DNA of 64,000 nucleotides. Source: Bacillota bacterium (GTDB lineage: Bacteria > Bacillota > Clostridia > Oscillospirales > Acutalibacteraceae). The DNA is taken from the NCBI GenBank assembly GCA_023390175.1, contig JAEWDK010000008.1, positions 278,085 to 342,084 of the forward strand, in the 5' to 3' direction. The position numbers and the translations under genes were made by a program. This document shows positions 54,972 to 63,850 of this stretch, one piece after another. Positions within the stretch are counted from its first letter, which is position 1, and each line of letters opens with the position of its first letter. The notes under the pieces were generated by a model. It had not been told where the DNA came from, made no database searches, and saw only the letters and a list, made by a program, of their open reading frames with translations.

Positions 54972-55304
54972 ATGAAAACAAGAAACTGGACTGTTTTGCT
55001 GGCTGTGTGTCTGCTGCTGTCCCTCGCCGGGTGCAAAACCGTTGCGGCCAACGCAAACGCCGACAGCATTGTCGGTACCTGGAAGGACTCCTACGGACTT
55101 ACGGAATACAAATTTGAGCAGAACGGAAAAATGAAAATTGAGGCGCTGAACCTTGGTTCCTTCAAGGGCACCTACCAAATTGACGGCGACCAAATCACAA
55201 TAGAATACCGAGTTGTTGTAAAAGACGTAAAAGATACCTATCAGTTAAAGCTCGACGGTAATACCATGTATTTGAACGAAAATCAGTTTACCCGAAAAAA
55301 ATAG
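54972..55304 (+). CDS. Small lipoprotein with lipocalin-like beta domain
   Basis: 110 residues. Lipobox LSLAGC with Cys at about 21. The remainder alternates short beta strands (IVGTWKDSYGLTEYKFEQNGKM..., YQIDGDQITIEY), resembling DUF5640-type or lipocalin-like domains seen in Clostridia. Ligand unknown. Own promoter and terminator. Convergent with tadA. Confidence 0.75.
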   Translation: MKTRNWTVLLAVCLLLSLAGCKTVAANANADSIVGTWKDSYGLTEYKFEQNGKMKIEALNLGSFKGTYQIDGDQITIEYRVVVKDVKDTYQLKLDGNTMYLNENQFTRKK

Positions 55305-55333
55305 GAGGAAGCTTCGGCTTCCTCCTATTTTTT
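55296..55333. terminator. Bidirectional terminator between the lipoprotein gene and tadA
   Basis: Long stem AAAAAATAGGAGGAAGC/GCTTCCTCCTATTTTTT with a TTCG loop. It contains the stop codons of both convergent genes. Confidence 0.9.
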
Positions 55334-55780
55334 ATCTCTTAATTTCTGAAAGAACTCGGTCAGAAGACGGGCACACTCGTCTGCCAGCACGCCGCTCACA
55401 AGCTCCGGCTTATGGTTATACGGCAGCTCAAACAGATTGACCACCGAACCGCACGACCCGGCCTTGTGATCCTTCGCGCCGAAAGCCACGCGGGGAATAC
55501 GGGCGTTGATGATCGCGCCGGCGCACATTGGGCACGGTTCCAGTGTAACAAAAAGTTCACACTGCCAAAGCCGCCAGCCGCCCAGTGTTTTGCAGGCATG
55601 GTCAATCGCTTCCAGTTCTGCGTGGCAAAGGGCGTTCTTCCCGGTTTCGCGCCGGTTGCGCCCCGTTCCGACAATCGTATCACCTTTCACAACGACCGCA
55701 CCCACCGGCACTTCGCCTTCGGCGGCGGCTTCCCGCGCCAGCCGGATTGCTTCACCCATGAAAAATTCGTCCCTGTTCAT
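55325..55780 (-). CDS. tadA: tRNA-specific adenosine deaminase TadA
   Basis: Deaminates A34 to inosine in tRNA-Arg(ACG). The 151 residues show H53-A-E55 (Zn ligand and proton shuttle) and PCPMC (82-86) with both zinc Cys. Start overlaps the CPBP stop codon by one base (TGATG). Neighbouring tRNA-Arg is the CCU species, not its substrate. Confidence 0.94.
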   Translation of the reverse strand: MNRDEFFMGEAIRLAREAAAEGEVPVGAVVVKGDTIVGTGRNRRETGKNALCHAELEAIDHACKTLGGWRLWQCELFVTLEPCPMCAGAIINARIPRVAFGAKDHKAGSCGSVVNLFELPYNHKPELVSGVLADECARLLTEFFQKLRDKK

Positions 55781-56793
55781 CAGTATTTCGTCAAAACCAC
55801 GACGGAAGAATATGCCGCAAAAATCAGCACTGCAACTCCGCCCGGATTTGCAAAGAGCGCCAGCATTTTAGACGAAAACCGGAGCAGCGGATCGGGAGCG
55901 TCACTGCGGAAAAAGTGTTTTTCTTTGGTCAGAATATAAATCAGGGAAATCAACCCTAAACCGAGTAAAACTCCCATTACAATATAATTCAGCTGATTCG
56001 CCGCAGCGTCCCCGGCGTAGCGTTGTGTCATCTCGATTGCCAGGGAAACAGAGTTGTTGATAAAATGAATCAATACGGAAGTCCAAAGCGAGCCGGTGCG
56101 CACAACAACAAGCGCCATAATCAGACCTGCAATAAACGCAAAGACCATTTGCACAAAGTTGCCGTGGTAAAGCCCAAAAAGGAGCGCCGACGCAATAATC
56201 GCAAAGCCGTCCCCGTATTTTCTCAGGCTGTGCAGCACCATTCCGCGAAATAAAAGTTCCTCCACAATCGGGGGAATCACCGCAATCGTAATGCCGTACA
56301 GCGCAAGCACCCACGGGTCGTCTGTCAAAGGCATTTCGGGCATATTGCCGCTGAAGCCAAACACCTTCTCCACGCTGACAACCAGGTTTGCCGGAATATT
56401 GGCCAGCATGCACACCGCAGCCCCCAGAAAAACGCACGCTGCTGTTTTTACGAAGCCGATTTTCTGAAAGGGAAGCGCATCGCCCAGGTCAATCCTTTTA
56501 GCGGCGAAATAAAGGAATACCGGGGCGGCCAGTCCAACAACATAACCCAAGCCCACGGCAAGGTAATACATCACCGGCGTAAATCCCTGAAATTCGCTGT
56601 TGGAGTAGTCCCCGACGTACCCTATTTTCCGCATGTAAAGTCCGCCAAGGTATAAAAAGCTGCCCATCAGGAACATGGCGGCAAGCAAAGTCCAGCAAAG
56701 CGCGTTTGAAGTTCTTTTTAAGTCACGTTTGGCCCCTTGAGCCATAGTGTATAAACTCGGGTTATAGAATGGATACTGCGGTGGATAAGACAT
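55780..56793 (-). CDS. CPBP-family intramembrane metalloprotease
   Basis: 337 residues with about eight TM segments. E178-E179-x3-R183 (EELLFRG) and H210 in FGLYHGN, with HFINN downstream, are the CAAX-protease/bacteriocin-processing active-site motifs. Substrate unknown; such enzymes often cleave membrane-bound regulators. An N-terminal cytoplasmic Pro/Tyr-rich stretch precedes TM1. GGGGG lies before the ATG. Confidence 0.9.
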   Translation of the reverse strand: MSYPPQYPFYNPSLYTMAQGAKRDLKRTSNALCWTLLAAMFLMGSFLYLGGLYMRKIGYVGDYSNSEFQGFTPVMYYLAVGLGYVVGLAAPVFLYFAAKRIDLGDALPFQKIGFVKTAACVFLGAAVCMLANIPANLVVSVEKVFGFSGNMPEMPLTDDPWVLALYGITIAVIPPIVEELLFRGMVLHSLRKYGDGFAIIASALLFGLYHGNFVQMVFAFIAGLIMALVVVRTGSLWTSVLIHFINNSVSLAIEMTQRYAGDAAANQLNYIVMGVLLGLGLISLIYILTKEKHFFRSDAPDPLLRFSSKMLALFANPGGVAVLIFAAYSSVVVLTKY

Positions 56794-56938
56794 GGGGCAC
56801 CCCCTTTTATTATTGTGCGAATACGGATTTTAAAAGCGTATTTATAAAGCAAAACGCGCCCTAACATAATAAGAGCGCGAGTGAGTGGCGGAGAGGTTTA
56901 AGTCCTCCCAGCCTGCAGTAGGCTGAAAATTAAGTTCT

Positions 56939-57015
56939 TGGCGCGCCTGGGAGGATTCGAACCTCTGGCCTGTCGCTTAGGAGGCGACCGCTCTATCCTG
57001 CTGAGCTACAAGCGC
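56939..57015 (-). tRNA. tRNA-Arg (anticodon CCU)
   Basis: 77 nt with encoded CCA. Acceptor GCGCTTG pairs CAGGCGC (one G-U), the anticodon stem GTCGC/GCGAC encloses loop CTCCTAA giving anticodon CCU, and the T-loop TTCGAAT is present. Reads AGG codons. Confidence 0.95.
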
Positions 57016-57077
57016 ATATAACTTTACCATTATAAGATAATGCTCAGCCTTTGTCAATTCATAATGCCGAACTTTGG

Positions 57078-57539
57078 CTATTTCTCTTTCCGGTTATCCT
57101 CGTCCCTGTCATCCGGCGGCGCAGTGCTCAAAAATCCGAAGATCAGCAGCAGCAGGGATGCAAGGGAAACAATCACAATCAGATACGGCAGATTTGTCAT
57201 GGTGGCGTAGTCCACCATCCTTTTTGTGGCAGCGCTGTAAAAGCACGCGGACGCCGCTAAGTAAAACGCGCTCAGCACGGTTGCAATTCCAAAATTTTTC
57301 CTGTCTTTTAAGACCAGAACGCAAAAGATAACAGCCGACGGAAAAATACACGCCAAAATCATATAGAACCGCGCGTCGTCCGAAAATCCCATGCCCGCAT
57401 AGCGTTCAATCATCCCAAACACGCTCAGTGTGCCGTCGCCCGTGCCGGTGTTCTCAATAATTCTGCCTGCCGGCAAAAACAAGGCCCCGACCAGGCACAG
57501 CTGCAAAATAATGACAACGGTCTTAACCTGCTTTTTCAT
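57078..57539 (-). CDS. Four-TM membrane protein of unknown function
   Basis: About 153 residues with TM segments near 6-24, 55-75, 85-105 and 115-138 and a strongly charged C-terminus (DDRDEDNRKEK). The ATG at 57539 has GGGAGG rather far upstream (12 nt); a longer frame from 57578 has no site. Family not recognised. Confidence 0.68.
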   Translation of the reverse strand: MKKQVKTVVIILQLCLVGALFLPAGRIIENTGTGDGTLSVFGMIERYAGMGFSDDARFYMILACIFPSAVIFCVLVLKDRKNFGIATVLSAFYLAASACFYSAATKRMVDYATMTNLPYLIVIVSLASLLLLIFGFLSTAPPDDRDEDNRKEK

Positions 57540-57704
57540 GAACTTGATCGGCCTCCCATTATTTCTTTCTCTTATCATACTCCAAATTTTCTATGTTCGC
57601 AATCGTCCGGTTTTCCAAATAAGCCATTGTCCTTATGAACAGCGCATATTTAGGCTAATTTTCAGATTGATTTTACACGGATACAAAAGTTTGTTTCCCT
57701 ATAT

Positions 57705-57745
57705 GTAAAAAGGCTCCCCCATACCCAGCGGGTATGGGGGAGCCT
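57705..57745 (-). terminator. Terminator of ppdK
   Basis: Sixteen-bp stem AGGCTCCCCCATACCC/GGGTATGGGGGAGCCT (57711-57745); the minus strand continues TTTTTAC. Confidence 0.9.
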
Positions 57746-57764
57746 CCTTTATTCGGGAGAGCGC

Positions 57765-60401
57765 TTACTTGGCTCTCTTTTCTTTTACAGCAGCCTGAGC
57801 AGCGGCCAAACGTGCGATCGGCACGCGGAACGGTGAGCAGGATACATAGTTGAGGCCAACCTTATGGCAGAACTCGACGGAAGTCGGGTCGCCGCCGTGT
57901 TCGCCGCAGATGCCAAGGTGGATGTCGGGTCTGGTCTTGCGGCCAAGCTCAACTGCCATCTTAACCAGCTTGCCAACACCGTTTTGGTCAAGGTGAGCAA
58001 ACGGATCGGACTCATAAATCTTATTCTCATAGTAGTAGTTGAGGAACTTGCCGGCGTCGTCACGGCTGAAGCCAAAGGTCATTTGGGTCAGGTCGTTTGT
58101 GCCAAAGCTGAAGAATTCAGCATGCTTTGCAATTTCATCAGCGGTCAAGGCTGCACGGGGAATTTCGATCATGGTACCAACCTGGTACTTCAGCTCGACG
58201 CCTGCGTCCTTAATGACCTTATCCGCAGTGGAGGTAACAATGTCCTTCACAAATTTAAGTTCTCTTTCTTCGCCGACCAGCGGAATCATGATGCGCGGCT
58301 CAGTGTTGAACTTCGGATTCTTTTTGTTTACGGCAATTGCCGCGTTAATAACGGCAGTGGTCTGCATTGCGGCGATTTCCGGGTAGGAAACGGCAAGGCG
58401 GCAACCACGGTGACCCATCATCGGGTTAAACTCGTGCAGGCTTGCAATAACATTTTTCAGTTCTTCCACGGTGATGTTCAGTTCGCCGGAGATTTCCTTA
58501 ATGTCTTCTTCCTTTGTCGGGAGGAATTCATGCAGAGGCGGGTCAAGGAAGCGGATAATAACCGGGCGTCCTTCCATGACTTCGTACAGGCCTTCAAAGT
58601 CGCCCTGCTGATACGGCAGAAGCTTCTCAAGAGCCTTCTCGCGGTCGGCCGTTGTTTTGGCAACGATCATTTCACGCATTGCCTTAATACGCTGGCCTTC
58701 GAAGAACATGTGCTCGGTACGGCAAAGGCCGATGCCCTGTGCGCCGAAATCTCTGCCCTGCTTGGCGTCCTTCGGTGTGTCCGCATTGGTGTAAACCTCA
58801 AGTTTACGGAAATCATCGGCCCACTTCATGAAGCGGTCGAAGTCGCCGGAAATGCTTGCGGCTGTTGTCGGGATTGCCTGTGCGTAAATATTGCCGGTAG
58901 AACCGTCAATGGAAATATAATCGCCCTCTTTGATGGTCTTTCCTGCGAGGGTGAATTTCTTTGCGTCATAGTCCACTGTGATTTCGCCGCAGCCGGATAC
59001 ACAGCAGGTACCCATTCCGCGCGCGACAACCGCAGCGTGGGAGGTCATGCCGCCGCGAACGGTAAGAATACCCTGTGCGACTGCCATTCCTTCAATATCT
59101 TCCGGGGATGTTTCCAAACGGACGAGAACAACCTTCTCACCCTTTTCATGCCACTCTTTGGCGTCTTCCGCAGAGAAAACAACCTTGCCGCATGCTGCGC
59201 CCGGGGAAGCTGCAAGACCCTTGCCAATGACTTCGGCCTTTTTCAGCTCTGCCGCGTCGAACTGCGGGTGGAGCAAAGCGTCGAGCTGCTTCGGCTCAAC
59301 TCTTAATACGGCTTCTTCTTCGTTGATCATACCTTCGTCAACAAGGTCAACTGCAACCTTTAAAGCTGCGGCTGCGGTTCTCTTGCCGTTTCTGGTCTGC
59401 AGCATGTAGAGCTTGCCGTTTTCAATGGTGAACTCCATGTCCTGCATGTCGGTGTAGTGTTTTTCAAGGTTGTTTGCAATAGTTGCAAACTGCTCGTAAA
59501 CTTCGGGCATATCCTGCTGCAAATGGCTGATCGGGGACGGAGTGCGGATGCCCGCAACAACGTCTTCGCCCTGCGCATTGATCAGGTATTCGCCGAACAG
59601 CGCTTTTTCGCCGGTTGCCGGGTTGCGGGTAAACGCAACGCCTGTGCCGGAATTGTCGCCGGAATTACCGAACACCATTGCCTGCACGTTAACGGCTGTA
59701 CCCCAGTCATAAGGGATTTCGTTCATGCGGCGGTAAACGTTTGCACGGGGGTTGTCCCAGGAGCGGAACACAGCCTTTACGGCTTCCATCAGCTGAGTTT
59801 TCGGGTCAGTCGGGAAATCTTCACCCTTCTGCGCTTTATAGAAAGCCTTGAACTTCTTAACAAGGTCTTTCAAATCGTCCGCGTCCAGCTCAGTGTCCAG
59901 CTTAACGCCTTTTTCCTGCTTTTTGGCTTCAATGATTTTCTCGAACTCTGTTTTGGAAAGCTCCATAACAACGTCGGAGAACATCTGAACAAAGCGGCGG
60001 TAAGAGTCATAAGCAAAGCGAGGGCTGTTTGTGATTTTAGCAAGTCCCTCGACAACAGTATCGTTAAGGCCGAGGTTTAAAATGGTGTCCATCATGCCTG
60101 GCATGGAAGCGCGGGCACCGGAACGAACGGAAACAAGCAGCGGATTTTCCGGGTCTGCGAATTTCTTTCCGCAAATTTTTTCCATTTTTTCAAGATATTC
60201 ATAAATTTCCGCTTGGATGCCGGCGTTGATTTCGCGTCCATCCTCGTAATATTGTGTGCAAGCCTCAGTGGAAATTGTGAAGCCCTGCGGAACAGGCATT
60301 CCGAGAACCGTCATCTCGGCTAAGTTAGCACCTTTTCCTCCCAGCAGCTCTCTCATTTTGCCATTGCCTTCGGAGAAAAGGTAAACATACTTGTGGCCCA
60401 T
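57765..60401 (-). CDS. ppdK: Pyruvate, phosphate dikinase
   Basis: Interconverts pyruvate + ATP + Pi with PEP + AMP + PPi; in anaerobes it often works with PPi-linked glycolysis. The 878 residues contain the N-terminal ATP-grasp domain (GGKGANLAEMT), the swivelling domain with catalytic His in GGMTSHAAVVARG (about 455), and the C-terminal PEP-binding barrel with active-site Cys in GICGEHGGD. AGGAGG precedes the ATG; extended -10 at 60473-60478. Confidence 0.97.
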   Translation of the reverse strand: MGHKYVYLFSEGNGKMRELLGGKGANLAEMTVLGMPVPQGFTISTEACTQYYEDGREINAGIQAEIYEYLEKMEKICGKKFADPENPLLVSVRSGARASMPGMMDTILNLGLNDTVVEGLAKITNSPRFAYDSYRRFVQMFSDVVMELSKTEFEKIIEAKKQEKGVKLDTELDADDLKDLVKKFKAFYKAQKGEDFPTDPKTQLMEAVKAVFRSWDNPRANVYRRMNEIPYDWGTAVNVQAMVFGNSGDNSGTGVAFTRNPATGEKALFGEYLINAQGEDVVAGIRTPSPISHLQQDMPEVYEQFATIANNLEKHYTDMQDMEFTIENGKLYMLQTRNGKRTAAAALKVAVDLVDEGMINEEEAVLRVEPKQLDALLHPQFDAAELKKAEVIGKGLAASPGAACGKVVFSAEDAKEWHEKGEKVVLVRLETSPEDIEGMAVAQGILTVRGGMTSHAAVVARGMGTCCVSGCGEITVDYDAKKFTLAGKTIKEGDYISIDGSTGNIYAQAIPTTAASISGDFDRFMKWADDFRKLEVYTNADTPKDAKQGRDFGAQGIGLCRTEHMFFEGQRIKAMREMIVAKTTADREKALEKLLPYQQGDFEGLYEVMEGRPVIIRFLDPPLHEFLPTKEEDIKEISGELNITVEELKNVIASLHEFNPMMGHRGCRLAVSYPEIAAMQTTAVINAAIAVNKKNPKFNTEPRIMIPLVGEERELKFVKDIVTSTADKVIKDAGVELKYQVGTMIEIPRAALTADEIAKHAEFFSFGTNDLTQMTFGFSRDDAGKFLNYYYENKIYESDPFAHLDQNGVGKLVKMAVELGRKTRPDIHLGICGEHGGDPTSVEFCHKVGLNYVSCSPFRVPIARLAAAQAAVKEKRAK

Positions 60402-60707
60402 TAATAATACCTCCTAAAATTTGTATTTAGCGAGCTCTATTTTATCTGTTTATATTTAATCGCTCAAAGTGTATTATATCAAATAAAATCGGGAATTGCT
60501 ATAACTTTTTTAATAAAAGGAACTGATATTTTCAAATAATTCTAAGTAAATTAGAGTATCTTTAACAAAACACGACCAAATATTTAATTTTAGCTTGAAA
60601 AATCTATTTCTTATGAGATAATAGAGTTACGTGAATGACATATTATATACAATGAATATAAATAATAATAACATCGTTAACCTAAAGAATATCACGGAGG
60701 GAAAACA
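60402..60707. other. Divergent promoter region ppdK / glmU-like
   Basis: AT-rich. Minus strand: TGATATAAT-type extended -10 (TATAAT at 60473-60478) for ppdK. Plus strand: TTGAAA (60595-60600), 16-bp spacer, GATAAT (60617-60622) for the glmU-like gene. No operator was identified. Confidence 0.55.
60595..60622 (+). promoter_or_regulatory. Promoter of the glmU-like/prs genes
   Basis: TTGAAA, 16-bp spacer, GATAAT, about 85 nt before the ATG. Confidence 0.6.
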
Positions 60708-61760
60708 ATGCCAGACCAAAACTGTGCAGTGATTCTTGCCGCCGGCGAGGGGAAACGGATGAAATCCAACCGCCCCAAGGTACTTTCACCGGTGCTCTTT
60801 AAGCCGATGCTTCAATGGGTCATTGACTCCGCGCAGGGCGCCGGGGTGGATGCCATTTGTGTTGTGACGGGCTATATGCACGAAAATGTGGAACAGTACC
60901 TTGCCGAGTTAAACCTGAGCGACCCCGGCCATCCCGACATTGCGTTTGCTTTGCAGGCGGAGCGCAAGGGCACCGGCCACGCCGTTATGATGTCTTCCGA
61001 CTTCCTGCGCGCGCACCGCGGCGGAAATGTTTTAGTTTTAAATGGCGACGCGCCGTTTGTCAATTCGAAAATCATTGGGGAAGCACTGAGGGACCATGTG
61101 GAGAGCAGGAATTCCGTTACCGTAATTTCCGCTGTGCTGGACGACCCCACCGGTTACGGCCGCATTGTCCGTGACGCGGACACTCACCTGATCAGCGCCA
61201 TTGTGGAGCAGAAGGATGCCGACCGGGCAACCCTGGCTATCTGCGAAATCAATTCCGGCGCCTACTGGTTCAACTGTAACGACTTGCTTGACATATTATA
61301 CCGGATTAAAAACGACAACGCGCAGGGTGAATATTACCTGACCGACGCCGTTAAGCTTTTGATTGAATCCGGGAAAAAAGCCAACGCCCATACTACAGGG
61401 GACGCAAACACCGTACTCGGTGCAAACGACTGCCTGCAGTTAAACGCGCTCAATTCCATCGCGCGCGAGCAGATTCTTTCGGCGCACATGTTTGCCGGAA
61501 TCGAAATTCCTTGCCGCGATGGTGTTATTATCGGCCCGGACGTAACCATCGGCAGCGACACCTGTATTTTACCCGGCACCATTCTGCGGGGTAAAACGGC
61601 AATCGGCTGCGGCTGTACATTGGGGCCGAATTCGTTTGTTTCCGACTGCTCGGTTGGTAACCGCGTTGCACTGAATTCGGTTCAGTGCGAAAATTGCACA
61701 ATTGCATCCAATCAGGCCGTTGCGCCTTTTTCGGTTATGAACAGCAGACAGACAAACTAA
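60708..61760 (+). CDS. glmU: GlmU-like UDP-N-acetylglucosamine pyrophosphorylase lacking the acetyltransferase part
   Basis: Nucleotidyltransferase expected to make UDP-GlcNAc from GlcNAc-1-P and UTP. The 350 residues cover the Rossmann uridyltransferase domain (1-230; LAAGEGKRM, NGDAPF, EINSGAYWF) and a few left-handed beta-helix coils (about 265-340). Full-length GlmU is about 450-460 residues; the missing C-terminal coils hold the GlcN-1-P acetyltransferase site, so that activity must come from elsewhere. GGAGGG precedes the ATG. Followed by prs as in Bacillus (glmU-prs-ctc-pth). Confidence 0.88.
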   Translation: MPDQNCAVILAAGEGKRMKSNRPKVLSPVLFKPMLQWVIDSAQGAGVDAICVVTGYMHENVEQYLAELNLSDPGHPDIAFALQAERKGTGHAVMMSSDFLRAHRGGNVLVLNGDAPFVNSKIIGEALRDHVESRNSVTVISAVLDDPTGYGRIVRDADTHLISAIVEQKDADRATLAICEINSGAYWFNCNDLLDILYRIKNDNAQGEYYLTDAVKLLIESGKKANAHTTGDANTVLGANDCLQLNALNSIAREQILSAHMFAGIEIPCRDGVIIGPDVTIGSDTCILPGTILRGKTAIGCGCTLGPNSFVSDCSVGNRVALNSVQCENCTIASNQAVAPFSVMNSRQTN

Positions 61761-61783
61761 ACAGAATACAGGGGGATATGCAA

Positions 61784-62740
61784 ATGAATTTTCACGGCAA
61801 GGAAATTAAGATTTTTGCTGCCAACGCCAACCAGCGTGTAGCAAAACAGATTTCGGAATGTTTGGGGCTTCCTATGGGGAAAAGCGAGGTAGGAACCTTC
61901 AGCGACGGCGAAATCTCAATGTCGCTCTTTGAATCCGTTCGCGGCTCGGACTGCTATATTATCCAGTCCACCTGCGCACCGGTCAATAACAACCTGATGG
62001 AACTGCTTATTATGATTGACGCGATGAAACGTGCTTCCGCAGCCCGCATTACCGCCGTCATGCCGTATTTCGGCTATGCACGTCAGGACCGCAAGGCCAA
62101 GGCCCGCGACCCGATTTCAGCCAAGCTTTGTGCCGACCTGATTACCACCGCAGGCGCCGACCGTGTGCTTACAATGGACCTTCATGCCGCGCAGATTCAA
62201 GGTTTCTTCAACATTCCCGTTGACCACCTGCTCGGTGCGCCCCTGCTTTCTTCTTTCCTAAAGGAGCGTGTTGCCGACGATGTCAATGATTACGTTGTGG
62301 TATCCCCCGACCTCGGCTCTGTCACCCGTGCGCGCAATTTTGCAACACGCATCGGCTGCCCGATTGCCATTGTGGACAAGCGCCGCCAAAAAGCCAATGT
62401 CTGCGAGGTTATGAACATCATCGGCGACGTAAAAGACAAGAAGGTCATTTTGGTTGACGATATGATCGATACCGCCGGAACCCTTTGCAACGCAGCTTCC
62501 GCCATTATGGAAAAGGGCGCCAAAGAAGTTACCGCATGCGCAACGCACGCCGTGCTTTCCGGCCCTGCAATCGACCGCATTAAAGCAAGCCCGATCAAAG
62601 AGCTCGTTCTGCTCGACACCATTCCCCTGCCGCCGGAAAAAATGCTCCCGAATTTCACCGTACTGCCCGTGGCTCCCCTGTTTGCCGAAGCCATTGAGCG
62701 CATTTACGAGGACAAGCCGGTTTCCCCCATGTTTGTCTGA
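61784..62740 (+). CDS. prs: Ribose-phosphate pyrophosphokinase
   Basis: Makes PRPP from ribose-5-P and ATP. The 318 residues show the flexible-loop and ATP site (GYARQDRKAKARDPISAK), DLHAAQIQGFF and the PRPP-binding VLVDDMIDTAGTL (ILVDDMIDTAGT here). The ATG at 61784 has GGGGG 8 nt upstream; the ATG at 61778 is too close to that site. Lies 23 nt after the glmU-like gene. Confidence 0.95.
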   Translation: MNFHGKEIKIFAANANQRVAKQISECLGLPMGKSEVGTFSDGEISMSLFESVRGSDCYIIQSTCAPVNNNLMELLIMIDAMKRASAARITAVMPYFGYARQDRKAKARDPISAKLCADLITTAGADRVLTMDLHAAQIQGFFNIPVDHLLGAPLLSSFLKERVADDVNDYVVVSPDLGSVTRARNFATRIGCPIAIVDKRRQKANVCEVMNIIGDVKDKKVILVDDMIDTAGTLCNAASAIMEKGAKEVTACATHAVLSGPAIDRIKASPIKELVLLDTIPLPPEKMLPNFTVLPVAPLFAEAIERIYEDKPVSPMFV

Positions 62741-62764
62741 TTAATTTTATGAATTGAATAGTTA

Positions 62765-62893
62765 GGCGGGGTAGAAGTAATCTATCCCGCCATATTCCTT
62801 TATCTTGGCTTGGAACGAAGACCTCCGTAGGCCTGTCCCGACCGGCAGGCCCGGGGTAGAAATGTCTATCCCGCCATATTTCTTTATCTTTTT
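62765..62893 (+). repeat. Duplicated terminator-like unit after prs
   Basis: Two direct repeats of about 38 bp (62768-62806 and 62853-62890) of the form GGGGTAGAA-N4-CTATCCCGCCATATT followed by YCTTTATCTT. Each is a hairpin (GGCGGGGTAGA/TCTATCCCGCC in the first). A third hairpin, GGCCTG/CAGGCC, lies between. The first probably terminates prs transcription. Confidence 0.7.
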
Positions 62894-62894
62894 A

Positions 62895-63076
62895 CAAGTA
62901 ATCGAGACGTCCATGAAAACCCAATGGATATCTGACACAGCCGAAGCTGATGAGGATACCTCGGGGGATGCAAGGGGGATTTTGTGGAACCCCCTCGCCG
63001 GGATTTAAAATCCCCCTTGCGCGTACTTTGCCGACTTTCGGACAAGACCGAAAGTCGGTGCCGGTCCGGCATGAGG
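62895..63076. repeat. Structured dispersed repeat, copy B
   Basis: Same hairpin order as copy A, with arms GCAAGGGGGATTTT/AAAATCCCCCTTGC, CCGACTTTCGG/CCGAAAGTCGG and TGCCGG/CCGGCA. Changes relative to copy A occur in pairs that preserve pairing. The 5' part is more diverged. It separates prs from pth. Confidence 0.8.
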
Positions 63077-63170
63077 ACATATATAACAATTTTCACATCC
63101 ACAACAATTGTAATGGTAAATAAATACAGGTTGAAAAGTATTCAATGTATTTGTAAATTAGAGGTATTTT

Positions 63171-63782
63171 ATGTTTAAAAATCCGTTTGCAAAAAGCGCC
63201 GAGCCCACAGGCCCGGTTGAATACATCATTGTTGGCCTCGGCAACCCGGGCAGCAAGTACGAGGGCACACGCCACAATGCGGGCTTTATGGCGCTGGACT
63301 ACATTGCCGAAAAGGCGGGCGCCGAAATGGTGCGCGTCAAGTTCAAGGGCCTTTGCGGCTTTGCGTCCGTCGGCGGAAAAAAAGTGCTGCTGTTAAAGCC
63401 CTCCACCTTTATGAACCTGAGCGGGCAAAGCGTGACCGAAGCCATGAGCTTTTATAAGCTGCCCCCGGAAAAGGTAATCATTTTATTCGATGATATTTCT
63501 TTGGAGCCGGGGCATATGCGTATTCGTTTAAAAGGCAGCGACGGCGGCCAAAACGGCATGAAAAACATCATTTACCTCAGCGGTACGGACACTTTCCCCC
63601 GCATCAAGCTCGGCACGGGCGCAAAACCCAACCCCCAGTGGGACCTGGCGGACTGGGTTCTGTCGAAATTCTCCGCGCAGGAGCAAAAAGCATTGGATGA
63701 AGCAATTGACCACGCAAACTCCGCAGTCGCGCTCATGGTGCAGGGAAATGCAGCCGAAGCCATGAATAAATATAATTCCTAG
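63171..63782 (+). CDS. pth: Peptidyl-tRNA hydrolase
   Basis: Recycles peptidyl-tRNA. The 203 residues have a 16-residue N-terminal extension before the core GLGNPGSKYEGTRHNAGF, which supplies the catalytic His; FDDISLEPGHMRIR has the catalytic Asp. The block GGHNG of most enzymes reads GGQNG here. AGAGGT lies before the ATG. Its place after glmU-prs is conserved in Firmicutes. Confidence 0.94.
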   Translation: MFKNPFAKSAEPTGPVEYIIVGLGNPGSKYEGTRHNAGFMALDYIAEKAGAEMVRVKFKGLCGFASVGGKKVLLLKPSTFMNLSGQSVTEAMSFYKLPPEKVIILFDDISLEPGHMRIRLKGSDGGQNGMKNIIYLSGTDTFPRIKLGTGAKPNPQWDLADWVLSKFSAQEQKALDEAIDHANSAVALMVQGNAAEAMNKYNS

Positions 63783-63850
63783 GTTCAAAGCATATAATAC
63801 AATGGCAATTAACAATAAACAATGAACAGTAAATAATTTCGAGAATCATT

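Noticed and set aside
56881..56935. Second tRNA next to tRNA-Arg
   Set aside because: Only a CAGCC/GGCTG hairpin and a tRNA-like arm are visible; no complete cloverleaf.
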